Counted from the first letter of the stretch, positions 18,704 through 27,288 are shown. The stretch is 64,000 nt of DNA from Thermoanaerobacterium sp. CMT5567-10 (GCF_030534315.2 NZ_CP130558.2:1974501-2038500); one strand, 5' to 3'. Made by a program: numbers and translations. The notes: generated by a model not told the origin, from the sequence alone.

Positions 18704-21187
18704 ATGGTTATAAAATCTTACGATGTGGAGATAGATGAAAGGTCTGTTTTGAGATATTTAGGATATAAAGATGTCGGAGTAGATGAAGATTTATTAAATG
18801 AAGTGAGAAATGCAATAGATGAAGTCCGTCAGCTTGTAGTTCCTACTGTATGCTTTGACAGGTTTGCCATTAAGTACAACGATATAAGGGATGAGATAAT
18901 TGTTCCTTCTGAAGATACATTAGATGACGATTATATAGTGGATAAATTAAAAGGTACAAAATATGTTATTATGGCTGTTGCAACGATAAAAGATAAAATT
19001 GAAAGTATGTCATCTCATTTTTTTGGCGATGGAAAGTACATGAAAGGTATGATATTTGATGCTGTAGGAAACGCAGCGCTGGAGAATCTATGCCAGAAAT
19101 TCTATTGCGATATGATAGATGAGCTAAAAAAAGAAGGGCTTGGTGCAACTGAGATGATATTCCCTGGTGATAGCAAGTGGAATATAAATGCGCAGAAAAT
19201 AATATTTAAAAATCTCGATACGTCAAAAATAGGTGTCATACTGGATGAGAATTACACGATGCGCCCTATGAAGTCACTTTCATTTGTTTTAGGAGTTGGC
19301 AAGGGTTTAAGATCAAGTGAATCGCATCACGACTGCAGCAAATGCGATTTTTCTCAATGCATCTACCGCATGGTGAAAAGGAACAAGCACATTGTAAAAG
19401 TCAACTACGGCGGAATATACAAGGGAATTGAGGTCTACGATGGAGCAAATCTATTTAAAGCATTGGTGGAAAACGGTGTGTCAGTTCCTAATTCGTGCGG
19501 CGGTTATCACACATGCGGAAAGTGTAAAGTCATTGTTAAGGAAAGACTTCCGATAACTGATGAAGAAAGGCAGCACCTTAGTAATATTGAGTTAGAAAAA
19601 GGCGTAAGGCTTTCGTGCTTTTTAAATATAGACAGAGACCTTAATGTTACAGTTTTAGATGAAGGCGATGCTTTGATACTCACAGACAGCATTGATACAT
19701 TTAATCTAGATGATTTAAGTCCAAGAGTTAAAAAGAAAATAGTAAGGCTAGACTTGCCGACATTAGATGACCAGAGGGATGACCTTAGGAGAGTAAGTGA
19801 TTCATTAGGGTTTGATGCCAAGATGCCTTTAAGCGTATTAAGTGCGCTTCCTGACATATTAGAAAGTCATGATTACAATGTTGCTATTACGTTAAGGAAT
19901 AATGAGGTAATCTCAGTAGAAGGCGCAGATTCAATTGACAGTGTTTACGGCATATCTATCGATATAGGCACTACGACAATTGCGGCATACCTATATAACA
20001 TTAAGACAGGGACAAGGATAGATGTTTTTTCTGATGTGAACCCTCAGAAATCATTTGGAGCAGACGTCATATCAAGGATAAACTATACAATCACTGAAGA
20101 TGACGGGCTTTTTAGATTGCACAGAATTATAGTTGACGAGATAAATAAGATCGTAAATGCTTTTTGTACAAGAAATGCTATATCTAAAGAAAATATATAT
20201 GAAATTGTCATAGTTGGCAATACTGTAATGATTCACTTAGCTCTAGGTGTTACGGTTAAAAATATCGCTAATTCGCCTTACATACCAGCCTTTACATATA
20301 CGATGGAACTAAAAGCTAATACATTAGGGATAAACATAAATAAAGAAGGATACATTGTGACACTTCCTATGGTTGCATCGTACGTTGGAGCAGATACAGT
20401 GGCGGCAGTCTTACATAGCCGCATGTATAAAGGCGACGATATTACTTTGCTTGTGGACATAGGGACAAACGGCGAGATAGTCTTGGGGAATAAAGACTTT
20501 CTTATATCATGTTCTGCTGCAGCAGGACCTGCTTTTGAGGGTGCTGACATAACGTTTGGTATGAGCGGTGTAGAAGGCGCCATTGACCATGTTGATTTAA
20601 AGAGAGATCCTATTTTTACAACAATTGGAGGGAAAATAGCAAAAGGCATATGCGGTTCAGGCATTGTCGATGTGATAGCAGAGCTTTTTAAGCACGGAAT
20701 AGTTGATAATACTGGAAGGATATTGGATAAAGATGAAGTGACAAGCGCAGTTGGTAAAAAGTTTTTAGATCGCATTGTACAGTACAATGAAATGCCAGCA
20801 TTTTTGATAGATGATGAGAATGGGATTTTCTTGACTCAAAAGGACGTAAGGCAGGTACAGTTGGCAAAGGCAGCTATAAGAGCGGGAATCAATATACTTA
20901 TTAATGAGGTGGGTATTTCTGAAACGGATATAAAAAGAGTCTACTTAGCAGGTGGATTTGGCAGCTACATAAGTATAGAGAGCGCTGCTACAATAGGGCT
21001 TATACCAAGTGAATTAAAAGATAGAACGATACAGATAGGAAATGCTGCAGGTTTAGGTGCATCTTTAGCGCTTCTTTCAGACAATGAGCTAAATAGGGCA
21101 AAAATTGTAAGGGATAAGATAAAGTACATTGAGCTTTCAAATGTGTCGATATTTCAGGATGAATTTATTAAATCTATGTACCTCTGA
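18704..21187 (+). CDS. Corrinoid-protein reductive activator, RACo-like, with MetH-activation-like N-terminus
   Basis: ATP-dependent reactivator of cobalamin enzymes, 827 aa. Residues 1-210 resemble the vitamin-B12-dependent methionine synthase activation domain (VDEDLLNEVRNAIDEVRQLV, DAVGNAALE, YTMRPMKSLSFVLG). Then comes a CSKCDFSQC cluster (211-219) and a [2Fe-2S] ferredoxin domain with Cys265, 271, 274 and 305. The C-terminal half is the RACo ASKHA module (DUF4445), with phosphate loops GISIDIGTTTIAAYL and LLVDIGTNGEI and the AAGPAFEGADI segment. It probably reduces inactive Co(II) corrinoid using electrons from its Fe-S centre and ATP. It is divergent from nikR, separated by 173 bases. 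The partner corrinoid protein is not in the window. Confidence 0.85.
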   Translation: MVIKSYDVEIDERSVLRYLGYKDVGVDEDLLNEVRNAIDEVRQLVVPTVCFDRFAIKYNDIRDEIIVPSEDTLDDDYIVDKLKGTKYVIMAVATIKDKIESMSSHFFGDGKYMKGMIFDAVGNAALENLCQKFYCDMIDELKKEGLGATEMIFPGDSKWNINAQKIIFKNLDTSKIGVILDENYTMRPMKSLSFVLGVGKGLRSSESHHDCSKCDFSQCIYRMVKRNKHIVKVNYGGIYKGIEVYDGANLFKALVENGVSVPNSCGGYHTCGKCKVIVKERLPITDEERQHLSNIELEKGVRLSCFLNIDRDLNVTVLDEGDALILTDSIDTFNLDDLSPRVKKKIVRLDLPTLDDQRDDLRRVSDSLGFDAKMPLSVLSALPDILESHDYNVAITLRNNEVISVEGADSIDSVYGISIDIGTTTIAAYLYNIKTGTRIDVFSDVNPQKSFGADVISRINYTITEDDGLFRLHRIIVDEINKIVNAFCTRNAISKENIYEIVIVGNTVMIHLALGVTVKNIANSPYIPAFTYTMELKANTLGININKEGYIVTLPMVASYVGADTVAAVLHSRMYKGDDITLLVDIGTNGEIVLGNKDFLISCSAAAGPAFEGADITFGMSGVEGAIDHVDLKRDPIFTTIGGKIAKGICGSGIVDVIAELFKHGIVDNTGRILDKDEVTSAVGKKFLDRIVQYNEMPAFLIDDENGIFLTQKDVRQVQLAKAAIRAGINILINEVGISETDIKRVYLAGGFGSYISIESAATIGLIPSELKDRTIQIGNAAGLGASLALLSDNELNRAKIVRDKIKYIELSNVSIFQDEFIKSMYL

Positions 21188-21215
21188 AATTTTTCCATAT
21201 TTTTTTAAATCTATA

Positions 21216-21271
21216 TTGACTATATGGTCAATAAACGCTACAATTTAAAAAGAAATTGACCTAGTGGTCAA
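21216..21271 (+). promoter_or_regulatory. Promoter with two TetR-type operators for the ABC-2 efflux operon
   Basis: TTGACT (21216-21221), a 17-base spacer and TACAAT (21239-21244) form a strong promoter. The palindrome TTGACTATATGGTCAA (21216-21231) contains the -35. A second copy, TTGACCTAGTGGTCAA, lies at 21256-21271 just ahead of the Shine-Dalgarno. The copies start 40 bases apart. The TetR protein encoded at the end of the operon is the likely ligand. Confidence 0.85.
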
Positions 21272-21287
21272 AAAGGAGGTATTTATC

Positions 21288-22169
21288 ATGAATGTTATTG
21301 AGGTGGATAAACTTACAAAGTATTACGGCAAGTCGAGAGGTATAATCGATGTAAGCTTTGATGTGGAAGAAGGTGAGATATTTGGATTCATCGGACCCAA
21401 CGGTGCTGGAAAGTCTACCACCATAAGGACCCTTCTGTCGCTTATTTACCCTACATCTGGCAGTGCTAAAATCTTTGGCAAAGACTGTATAAAGTATGGG
21501 CCTGAAATAAAGAAGGATATTGGATATCTGCCGTCAGAAGTGTTTTACTACGACAACATGAAGGTAATTGACCTTTTAAAGTATTCAGCAAGTTTTTATA
21601 AAGAGGATTGCAGCAAGAGGATCAAGGAATTATCGGAGATGATGGATTTAGATTTAAATAAAAGGATTGATGATCTTTCATATGGAAATAGAAAGAAAGT
21701 TGGAATCGTTCAAGGACTTTTGCATGAACCTAAGCTTCTAATATTAGATGAGCCAACAAGCGGACTTGACCCGCTGATGCAGCAGAGATTTTTCAATCTA
21801 TTAAAAGAAGAAAACAAGAAAGGCGTTACTATCCTGTTTTCGTCTCACATATTAAGCGAAGTTCAAAGACTGTGCAATAGAGTTGCCATCATAAAGGAAG
21901 GCAGAATAATAAGCCTTGAAAAGATAAGCTCTCTTAGAGAGAACAGCTACAAAAGGATAAATGTTGAAACAGCGGCAGATGTAAGAAGTGATTATTTCAA
22001 GATAGATGGCGTAAGCAATATAGAGATAAAAGACAATACGGTGAGCTTTTTATTCAAGGGGGATATCAATTTGATAATGAAAAAGATAGCAGAAATAAGC
22101 ATAACTGATGTTACGATTGAAGAACCAAGTCTTGAAGAAATATTCATGCACTACTATATGAGGGGGTAG
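21288..22169 (+). CDS. ABC transporter ATPase (ABC-2 exporter)
   Basis: ATPase of an export system. Walker A GPNGAGKST, signature LSYGNRKKVGI (a YG variant of LSGGQ), Walker B LLILDEPTSGLDP and H-loop SSHILSE. A C-terminal domain of about 80 residues follows. 293 aa from ATG 21288, which has AAAGGAGGT in front; the longer frame starting at 21264 would overlap operator 2. First gene of a four-gene operon with two permeases and TetR. Confidence 0.92.
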   Translation: MNVIEVDKLTKYYGKSRGIIDVSFDVEEGEIFGFIGPNGAGKSTTIRTLLSLIYPTSGSAKIFGKDCIKYGPEIKKDIGYLPSEVFYYDNMKVIDLLKYSASFYKEDCSKRIKELSEMMDLDLNKRIDDLSYGNRKKVGIVQGLLHEPKLLILDEPTSGLDPLMQQRFFNLLKEENKKGVTILFSSHILSEVQRLCNRVAIIKEGRIISLEKISSLRENSYKRINVETAADVRSDYFKIDGVSNIEIKDNTVSFLFKGDINLIMKKIAEISITDVTIEEPSLEEIFMHYYMRG

Positions 22170-22175
22170 AAAGAC

Positions 22176-22973
22176 ATGAATGTGTTTTTACACGAGTTAA
22201 AGTCCTACAGAAAATCTACGATAATATGGTCCATATCCATGGCTGCATTGATAATATTTTTTCTATCTATGTATCCTTCATTTTCAAGTAGTGCATCTTT
22301 AGTGAAAAAGATTTTAGAGGGGTATCCTGAACCCATCAGAAAAGCATTTGGGATTTCTATAGATGACATTACAAAGTTTTTGGGATTCTATTCATATGTA
22401 TTTTCTTTTGTTGTTTTGGGCGGTGCGATACAATCAATGAATTATGGTATATCTACAATATCAAAGGAGATAAAGCTAAAGACAGCGGATTTCCTCATGA
22501 CAAAGCCTATACCACGCAATGAAATTTTGACATCAAAATTGCTAGCGTCATTGACATCAATAGTTATAACCGATATCATTTATTTGGTTACTGCATACAT
22601 TACAGCAGAATCAGTAACAAAAGAATCGTTTAACATTAAACTCTTTTTCATGGTTTCTGTTACGCTTTTCTTTGTTGAGGTCATATTCATGTCAATAAGC
22701 GTATTAATATCAGCAGTTGTGGGAAAGATTAAGTCAACGATATCTCTTTCTTTGGGTGTAGTATTTACCTTTTATATCATTGGGATGCTTCAAGCTACAT
22801 TAAATGATAAAGCAATGAAGTATATAACGCCATTTAAGTACTTTGACACACAGTACATCATTAAAAATTCCTCCTATGATATTACCTTTGTCATCATATC
22901 CATATTGATTGTGCTTATATCAATTTTTCTAAGCTATGCTGTATTCTTAAAAAGAGATATTCATGCTGTTTGA
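22176..22973 (+). CDS. ABC-2 type permease
   Basis: 265-aa membrane protein with six predicted helices. It opens MNVFLHELKSYRKSTIIWS, and LMTKPIPRNEILTSKLLAS marks the cytoplasmic loop typical of ABC-2 exporters (LMTKP). It pairs with the following homologue, probably as a heterodimer. ATG 22176 lies 6 bases after the ATPase stop. Confidence 0.88.
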   Translation: MNVFLHELKSYRKSTIIWSISMAALIIFFLSMYPSFSSSASLVKKILEGYPEPIRKAFGISIDDITKFLGFYSYVFSFVVLGGAIQSMNYGISTISKEIKLKTADFLMTKPIPRNEILTSKLLASLTSIVITDIIYLVTAYITAESVTKESFNIKLFFMVSVTLFFVEVIFMSISVLISAVVGKIKSTISLSLGVVFTFYIIGMLQATLNDKAMKYITPFKYFDTQYIIKNSSYDITFVIISILIVLISIFLSYAVFLKRDIHAV

Positions 22974-22984
22974 GGGGATTAGAT

Positions 22985-23785
22985 ATGAATATTTATTTAA
23001 GAGAGCTAAAAGCAAATGGAAAGTCCTTATTTATATGGTGCATAATCATGATCGCATTCGTAGCTGCATCGATGGGAAAGTACGCCGCAAGTTCGTATAT
23101 TTCTGGTCAATCCCTAAATGATATTATTTCAAAGATGCCTGACGCAGTAAAATCCATGTTTGGAGCTGGCACGTTTGACTTGTCAAAGGCCATAGGCTTT
23201 TACGGTGCTATGTTTATATACGTTGTGTTGATGGCTGCAATACACGCATCCATGATTGGGGCTAATATAATTTCAAAAGAAGAAGATGACAAGACGGCAG
23301 AATTTTTGATGTCAAAGCCAGTATCTAGAATCAATGTAATCACATCAAAGCTTCTTGCATCATTTACGAATATAGCTATATTTAATATTGTTACATTGTT
23401 ATCTTCTTTGTTTCTTGTCAATTACTACAGCAAAGGAGAAAATGTGACAGATGACATATTGAAGTTGATGATTGGGATGTTTATACTGCAGATGATATTC
23501 ATGTCCATAGGTATAGGTCTATCAGCTTTATTTAAAAATTCAAAATTAGCTTCTCCAGTTACAGTTGGAGTTATGCTTGTGACATATGTCTTGTCATTGG
23601 CAATCGACATAGATAGTAATCTTTCAGGCCTTAAGTACTTTACACCGTTTAAATATTTTGATGCAAAGAGTTTAATATACGGAAAAGGATTTGAGATAAT
23701 ATACATTGTATTATCTATTTTAATTATTTCAGTGTTTATTTGTGTAACATATGTATTTTACAAAAAGAGAGATTTAGAAATATAG
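22985..23785 (+). CDS. ABC-2 type permease, paralogue of the preceding gene
   Basis: 266-aa permease, clearly homologous to its neighbour: it opens MNIYLRELKANGKSLFIW and has LMSKPVSRINVITSKLLAS in the same loop. ATG 22985 has GAGGGG in front; a TTG at 22970 overlaps the previous stop and is less likely. The two genes look like an old tandem duplication that now forms the export pore. Confidence 0.88.
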   Translation: MNIYLRELKANGKSLFIWCIIMIAFVAASMGKYAASSYISGQSLNDIISKMPDAVKSMFGAGTFDLSKAIGFYGAMFIYVVLMAAIHASMIGANIISKEEDDKTAEFLMSKPVSRINVITSKLLASFTNIAIFNIVTLLSSLFLVNYYSKGENVTDDILKLMIGMFILQMIFMSIGIGLSALFKNSKLASPVTVGVMLVTYVLSLAIDIDSNLSGLKYFTPFKYFDAKSLIYGKGFEIIYIVLSILIISVFICVTYVFYKKRDLEI

Positions 23786-23806
23786 AAATATTAGGAAGGG
23801 ATCCAT

Positions 23807-24436
23807 TTGTACGAAAGCTTTGAGAATTTAAGCGATGAAAAAAGAAACAAAATAATTGAAGCAAGCCTAGAGGAGTTTGCTAAAAAGGGATACGAGAGGG
23901 CTTCAACAAATGTCATCGTGAAAAATGCCGGGATATCAAAAGGTCTTCTTTTTCACTACTTTAAAAGTAAAAAGAATTTATTTATATATCTTTTTGATCG
24001 CATTGTAGAGGAATTTGTTGTTGCTTTTTATGAATTTATAGATGATTCGCCATCAGATATATTTGAAAGGCTTATGAACTGGACAATAATAAAGTTCAAG
24101 TTGTATTTTAAAAAACCAGTAGAGTATAGATTTTTGACTGTATCTATTTATGATTCACCAGAAGAATTAAAAGAGGATATATTGAAAAGATATGAGAGAA
24201 TAAGCAGTGAAGTCATGAAGAGATTTATGGAAAATTTGGATTTGTCACGATTTCGAAAAGATGTAGATATTGATAGAGCTTTGAGCTTTATTATGACATC
24301 CATTGAAGCCATTGGCAACAAATATTTGGAGATGTATAAGCATGACATTGATAAACTTGTTGCAGATAAAGATAAAATTATTGATGATTTGAAAGATTGT
24401 ATAGACATACTTAAACATGGCATATATGAAAAGTAA
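23807..24436 (+). CDS. TetR/AcrR-family regulator of the efflux operon
   Basis: 209 aa with a TTG start behind AGGAAGGG. The N-terminal HTH is ASLEEFAKKGYERASTNVIV followed by AGISKGLLFHYFKSKKNLF. The C-terminal part is a helical ligand domain. Last gene of the operon, 21 bases after the second permease. It is the natural candidate for binding the two TTGAC-N6-GTCAA palindromes at the operon's promoter, giving autoregulated, drug- or signal-inducible export. Confidence 0.9.
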   Translation: MYESFENLSDEKRNKIIEASLEEFAKKGYERASTNVIVKNAGISKGLLFHYFKSKKNLFIYLFDRIVEEFVVAFYEFIDDSPSDIFERLMNWTIIKFKLYFKKPVEYRFLTVSIYDSPEELKEDILKRYERISSEVMKRFMENLDLSRFRKDVDIDRALSFIMTSIEAIGNKYLEMYKHDIDKLVADKDKIIDDLKDCIDILKHGIYEK

Positions 24437-24448
24437 CAGAATCAATTT

Positions 24449-24476
24449 GGTGATCGCTTTCACCTTATTTTTTTGT
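24449..24476 (+). terminator. Terminator of the efflux operon
   Basis: A short stem GGTGA / TCACC with loop TCGCTT is followed by TTATTTTTTTG. The stem is only 5 bp, but the U-tract is good. Confidence 0.55.
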
Positions 24477-24556
24477 CTAGTAAAAGTTACTGGATTTTTT
24501 CTTAAAAAATGATATTATTAAAACGTATGAATTTATATAGAAGGAAGTGTTGGATC

Positions 24557-25336
24557 ATGAGCTTGTATGATGACATCAAAAGGTTTATCAATAATACAGA
24601 TGGAAACATAGGTGTTTCAATAAAAAATCTAAAGACAGGTGAAAGAATAGATGTAAATGAAGAGATGATGTTTCCATCTGCCAGCACGATAAAAATACTC
24701 ATCATGGCACAGATATATAAAATGGCTAAAGAGGGTTACATAAGGTTAACTGATAATATCGTTCTATCTGACTTTATGAAAACAAATGGTAGCGGGATTC
24801 TTTATCAGCTTAACAGCAAGCATAAATTTACCATAGAAGAACTTATAACATTGATGATAATTATAAGCGACAATACAGCTGCAAATGTCCTGATTGACAT
24901 AGCAGACATGAAAAATATAAATAAGATGGCAGAGGATCTTGGAATGTTACATACAAAGATACAGAGAAAGATGATGGATTTTGAAGCAGCAAAATCCGGG
25001 AAAGATAACTACACATGCCCGAAAGATATGACGCATCTTCTAGAGCTTATACATGATGGAGAAGTTGTAGATGAAGAGTATAGCAACATGATGCTTGATA
25101 TATTAAAGAAGCAGCAGGATTTAGGAAGGCTTGATTTGTATCTACCAGAAGACGTCTTAATTGCACATAAGCCAGGGGAGCTAAAGCTTTTAGAGCATGA
25201 TGTAGGGATAGTGTTTCTAAAAAATTGCCAATACATAATAAGTGTAATGACGAATAATTTGAGTACAAATTTAGATGGTAGAAGGGCCATAGGGAAAATA
25301 TCAAAGATGGTTTACGATGAATACGTAAAACTATAA
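24557..25336 (+). CDS. Class A beta-lactamase-like serine hydrolase, no signal peptide
   Basis: 259 aa with the serine beta-lactamase/transpeptidase fold. SxxK motif Ser43-Thr-Ile-Lys46 (PSASTIKI), SDN in IIISDNTAANVL, and KPG (HKPGEL) in place of KTG. The class A Glu166 region is not obvious. ATG 24557 follows GGAAGTG; the upstream frame adds no signal peptide, so the protein looks cytoplasmic. This suggests a peptidase, esterase or housekeeping role rather than drug resistance, although cytosolic relatives are often annotated as beta-lactamase. Stands alone with its own terminator. Confidence 0.8.
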   Translation: MSLYDDIKRFINNTDGNIGVSIKNLKTGERIDVNEEMMFPSASTIKILIMAQIYKMAKEGYIRLTDNIVLSDFMKTNGSGILYQLNSKHKFTIEELITLMIIISDNTAANVLIDIADMKNINKMAEDLGMLHTKIQRKMMDFEAAKSGKDNYTCPKDMTHLLELIHDGEVVDEEYSNMMLDILKKQQDLGRLDLYLPEDVLIAHKPGELKLLEHDVGIVFLKNCQYIISVMTNNLSTNLDGRRAIGKISKMVYDEYVKL

Positions 25337-25364
25337 AGCAGCAAAACTTGCTGCTTTATTTTGC
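25333..25364 (+). terminator. Terminator of the beta-lactamase-like gene
   Basis: TAAAGCAGCAA, loop AAC, TTGCTGCTTTA, then TTTTG. An 11-bp perfect stem overlapping the stop codon. Confidence 0.85.
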
Positions 25365-25391
25365 CAAAATTCTAAGGAAGTTAAGCACCGC
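25358..25391 (-). pseudogene. Ghost of a cadA 3' end
   Basis: 34 bases that match the final codons of cadA (27538-27571) at 32 of 34 positions, including the stop codon, in the same orientation. A fainter match to the next cadA segment (CATTGTTG, ATGCTCCT) follows. It lies on the far side of the IS1182-like element from the intact gene. Confidence 0.6.
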
Positions 25392-25456
25392 ATTGTTGGC
25401 TCTATGTATGATGATGCTCCTGTAATAACGCAATAAAATATAGACAAATATAGACA

Positions 25457-25483
25457 AAAACAGTAGATATCTGCTGTTTTTTG
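25457..25483 (+). terminator. Terminator-like hairpin
   Basis: AAAACAG-T-AGATATCTGCTGTTTT folds as a compact hairpin with a 3' T-run. It lies between the cadA ghost and the small-peptide promoter. Confidence 0.55.
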
Positions 25484-25513
25484 TTGTAATGGAATAATTA
25501 TCTATGGTATAAT
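25484..25513 (+). promoter_or_regulatory. Promoter of the small-peptide gene
   Basis: A perfect TATAAT (25508-25513) with a TGG just before it, and TTGTAA (25484-25489) 18 bases upstream. Transcription would begin near 25520, giving a leader of about 80 bases. Confidence 0.6.
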
Positions 25514-25542
25514 GTCATTAAGGTTGATGGTTGGAAAGAGCG

Positions 25543-25592
25543 CCACTCCCTAAATCGTGAGATGTTGGAGGTAAAGGGAAAAAAGGGGGTGG
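25543..25592 (+). promoter_or_regulatory. Leader that can sequester the ribosome-binding site
   Basis: CCACTCCC (25543-25550) is complementary, with one G-U pair, to GGGGGTGG (25585-25592), which is the Shine-Dalgarno region in front of the GTG at 25599. Folding would hide the ribosome-binding site, as in many type I toxin mRNAs. Confidence 0.5.
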
Positions 25593-25598
25593 GGCGAG

Positions 25599-25727
25599 GT
25601 GGATATACCAAAGATAATAACTATAGTAGCATCAACACTTTTAGCAATCGTCGCCCTAATTTTAAATCGCAACAATTTCCATTTAGAATTTAAAATAGAA
25701 ATCGGACAAAACAAAAAAGAGCATTAA
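25599..25727 (+). CDS. 42-aa membrane peptide, possible type I toxin-like
   Basis: GTG at 25599 opens a 42-codon frame ending TAA at 25725-25727. The peptide begins with DIPK, has about 17 hydrophobic residues (IITIVASTLLAIVALIL), then an NRNN turn and a charged tail ending NKKEH. It has its own promoter, a very purine-rich Shine-Dalgarno region that can be masked by the leader, and its own terminator. Size, single helix with charged tail, and compact transcription unit resemble type I toxins and small membrane regulators. I cannot name a family, and the antisense RNA expected for a type I system was not identified. Confidence 0.5.
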   Translation: MDIPKIITIVASTLLAIVALILNRNNFHLEFKIEIGQNKKEH

Positions 25728-25755
25728 CCTCTGCACAGGAATGCTCTTTTCCAAG
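25715..25755 (+). terminator. Terminator of the small-peptide gene
   Basis: An 11-bp perfect stem AAAAGAGCATT / AATGCTCTTTT with a 14-base loop. It overlaps the last codons of the peptide gene. Confidence 0.8.
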
Positions 25756-26070
25756 TAATCCATTAACCTTTACTCCAACATCTCTATAAATATTATATTT
25801 CACTTATTCTATACTGTCAATATTGCCAATTTCTTTTTTTATACTTTTTTAAAACCTTTTTATACTTCTCTTAAAGTTAATTTTAAAAATTTTAAATATT
25901 CGAGGAAATTGCACAATTAAGCTTTTAATTTTTGAACCAAAAAAGGCAATAGCAAAGCTAAGCATATTAATGCCTGTGGATAACTTATGAACTTTGAAAA
26001 TTTAACAAAAATAGTTTATAAAATAATTTTCATCCCATGGTTATACAGCTGGTTAAACACAGGTAGTTAA
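25756..26070. other. AT-rich gap downstream of the IS transposase
   Basis: About 315 bases with no gene. It must contain the right end of the IS1182-like element, but I could not match its terminal inverted repeat. A lone DnaA-box-like TGTGGATAA occurs at 25975-25983 with no partner boxes. Confidence 0.5.
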
Positions 26071-27288
26071 TTAAGCTACTTTTGGCAATGATTTAGTAAC
26101 ATTAACAGCAATAGTACCTGCAACAAGTGTAATACAGTTTAATAAAGCAAAGGTTTTAGCTTTCTTAATACCCGCTGAGCGCAGATTGTCAGTATTTAAA
26201 TAGTCTTTTAATCGGCTGTTACATCTTTCAATAGAAGTTCTAAGGTTATATATCTCTTGCCACTCATCAGAACTCCTTATTGGAAAGCTAAAATATCTGT
26301 TATTTTTCTTGTAATTGATTTTAAGGCAATACCCATAGTTTGAATTGCTGCACCAAGAAGAACCATGAGGACAATCTATCTTTCCTAATACATGTGGACA
26401 TCTGAATTTTAAATAATCACCGTCCTTACCCCAATATACAAGTTCATATCCCATAGAACAAATTGGGTGAAGCCTTTCATTTAATCCTTCTGGTGGAGCA
26501 AAACTTCCTCTTTTGTTGTAGGCTATGATTGGTTGTGCATGAAATTCGTTCATAATATAATCGTAATTTTCTTTTATATCATAGCCTGAATCCATAATAC
26601 AGTGTTTTACATCAAATGTATTGCCGTAGAACTCTTTTAGCTTCTTTAATAAGGGTATTGCTAAAATACTATCATTTACGCTTGCAGGAGTAATTTCTAT
26701 GGCAAGTGGAAGTTCACTTTTGCAGTCGGCTATTATATGTAGCTTCCATCCAAACCATTTTATATCATTGCCATCAGTATCTTTTTTCTTTCCCCAGTTA
26801 GGAGATTTACCATCATCCTTTAGTTTGGATTTAGGTTTTGGTTTTTCAAAAGCGTTCAATTTAGTTGAATCAATAGCTATATTAGTGCTATCAATTATGT
26901 TGAGGTCTTTAGCTTTAAGTATTAATTGCTTAAAGTCTTCCTCAAGAGCTTCCGACTTTGATATTAGGTTTAAAAATCTGCTAAAGGTTGATGCAGATGG
27001 AGTAGGACCAAATACACTAAAGCCACAGTTATATCTAAATACAGGGTCTGATTTTAATCTATCTACAAGCTTTGCTATATTGGGAATTTTCTCAAGTTGC
27101 ATAGCAACTAAGGCATAAAGCAAAGGCAGTGGATCATATCCTTTAGGTCCTCTTTTATATTCAGATCTTGATAGTGAAAGCACAACATTTGAGAAATCAA
27201 GTTGTGAAAAAACCATTTCAAGTTTTGTCTCTGGTTGAAATTTTATTAATTCGTCGAAGGAAAATAAGCATTCTTGTCGAATATACAT
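26071..27288 (-). CDS. IS1182-like DDE transposase
   Basis: 405-aa transposase, apparently intact. The N-terminal DUF772-type region has GPKGYDPLPLLYALVAMQLE and GPTPSASTFSRFL. The catalytic core includes IAIDSTKLNAFEKPK, the DSGYD motif (CIMDSGYDIKENYDYI) and the C-terminal glutamate helix SIERCNSRLKDYL. ATG 27288 follows AGAGGTG; the frame also opens 12 bases earlier with GTG. It lies between the cadA ghost and intact cadA, so it or its insertion may be linked to that rearrangement. Confidence 0.88.
   Translation of the reverse strand: MYIRQECLFSFDELIKFQPETKLEMVFSQLDFSNVVLSLSRSEYKRGPKGYDPLPLLYALVAMQLEKIPNIAKLVDRLKSDPVFRYNCGFSVFGPTPSASTFSRFLNLISKSEALEEDFKQLILKAKDLNIIDSTNIAIDSTKLNAFEKPKPKSKLKDDGKSPNWGKKKDTDGNDIKWFGWKLHIIADCKSELPLAIEITPASVNDSILAIPLLKKLKEFYGNTFDVKHCIMDSGYDIKENYDYIMNEFHAQPIIAYNKRGSFAPPEGLNERLHPICSMGYELVYWGKDGDYLKFRCPHVLGKIDCPHGSSWCSNSNYGYCLKINYKKNNRYFSFPIRSSDEWQEIYNLRTSIERCNSRLKDYLNTDNLRSAGIKKAKTFALLNCITLVAGTIAVNVTKSLPKVA

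Noticed and set aside
20278-20787. 169-codon minus-strand frame inside the corrinoid reactivase gene
   Set aside because: Antisense shadow of the ASKHA domain; no start signal or known domain.
24488-24517. Promoter for the beta-lactamase-like gene (TTACTG ... TATTAT)
   Set aside because: Spacer is about 20 bases, too long; no better pair found.
25975-25983. DnaA-box-like TGTGGATAA as part of a replication origin
   Set aside because: Single box, no cluster, no dnaA/dnaN or plasmid replication gene nearby.
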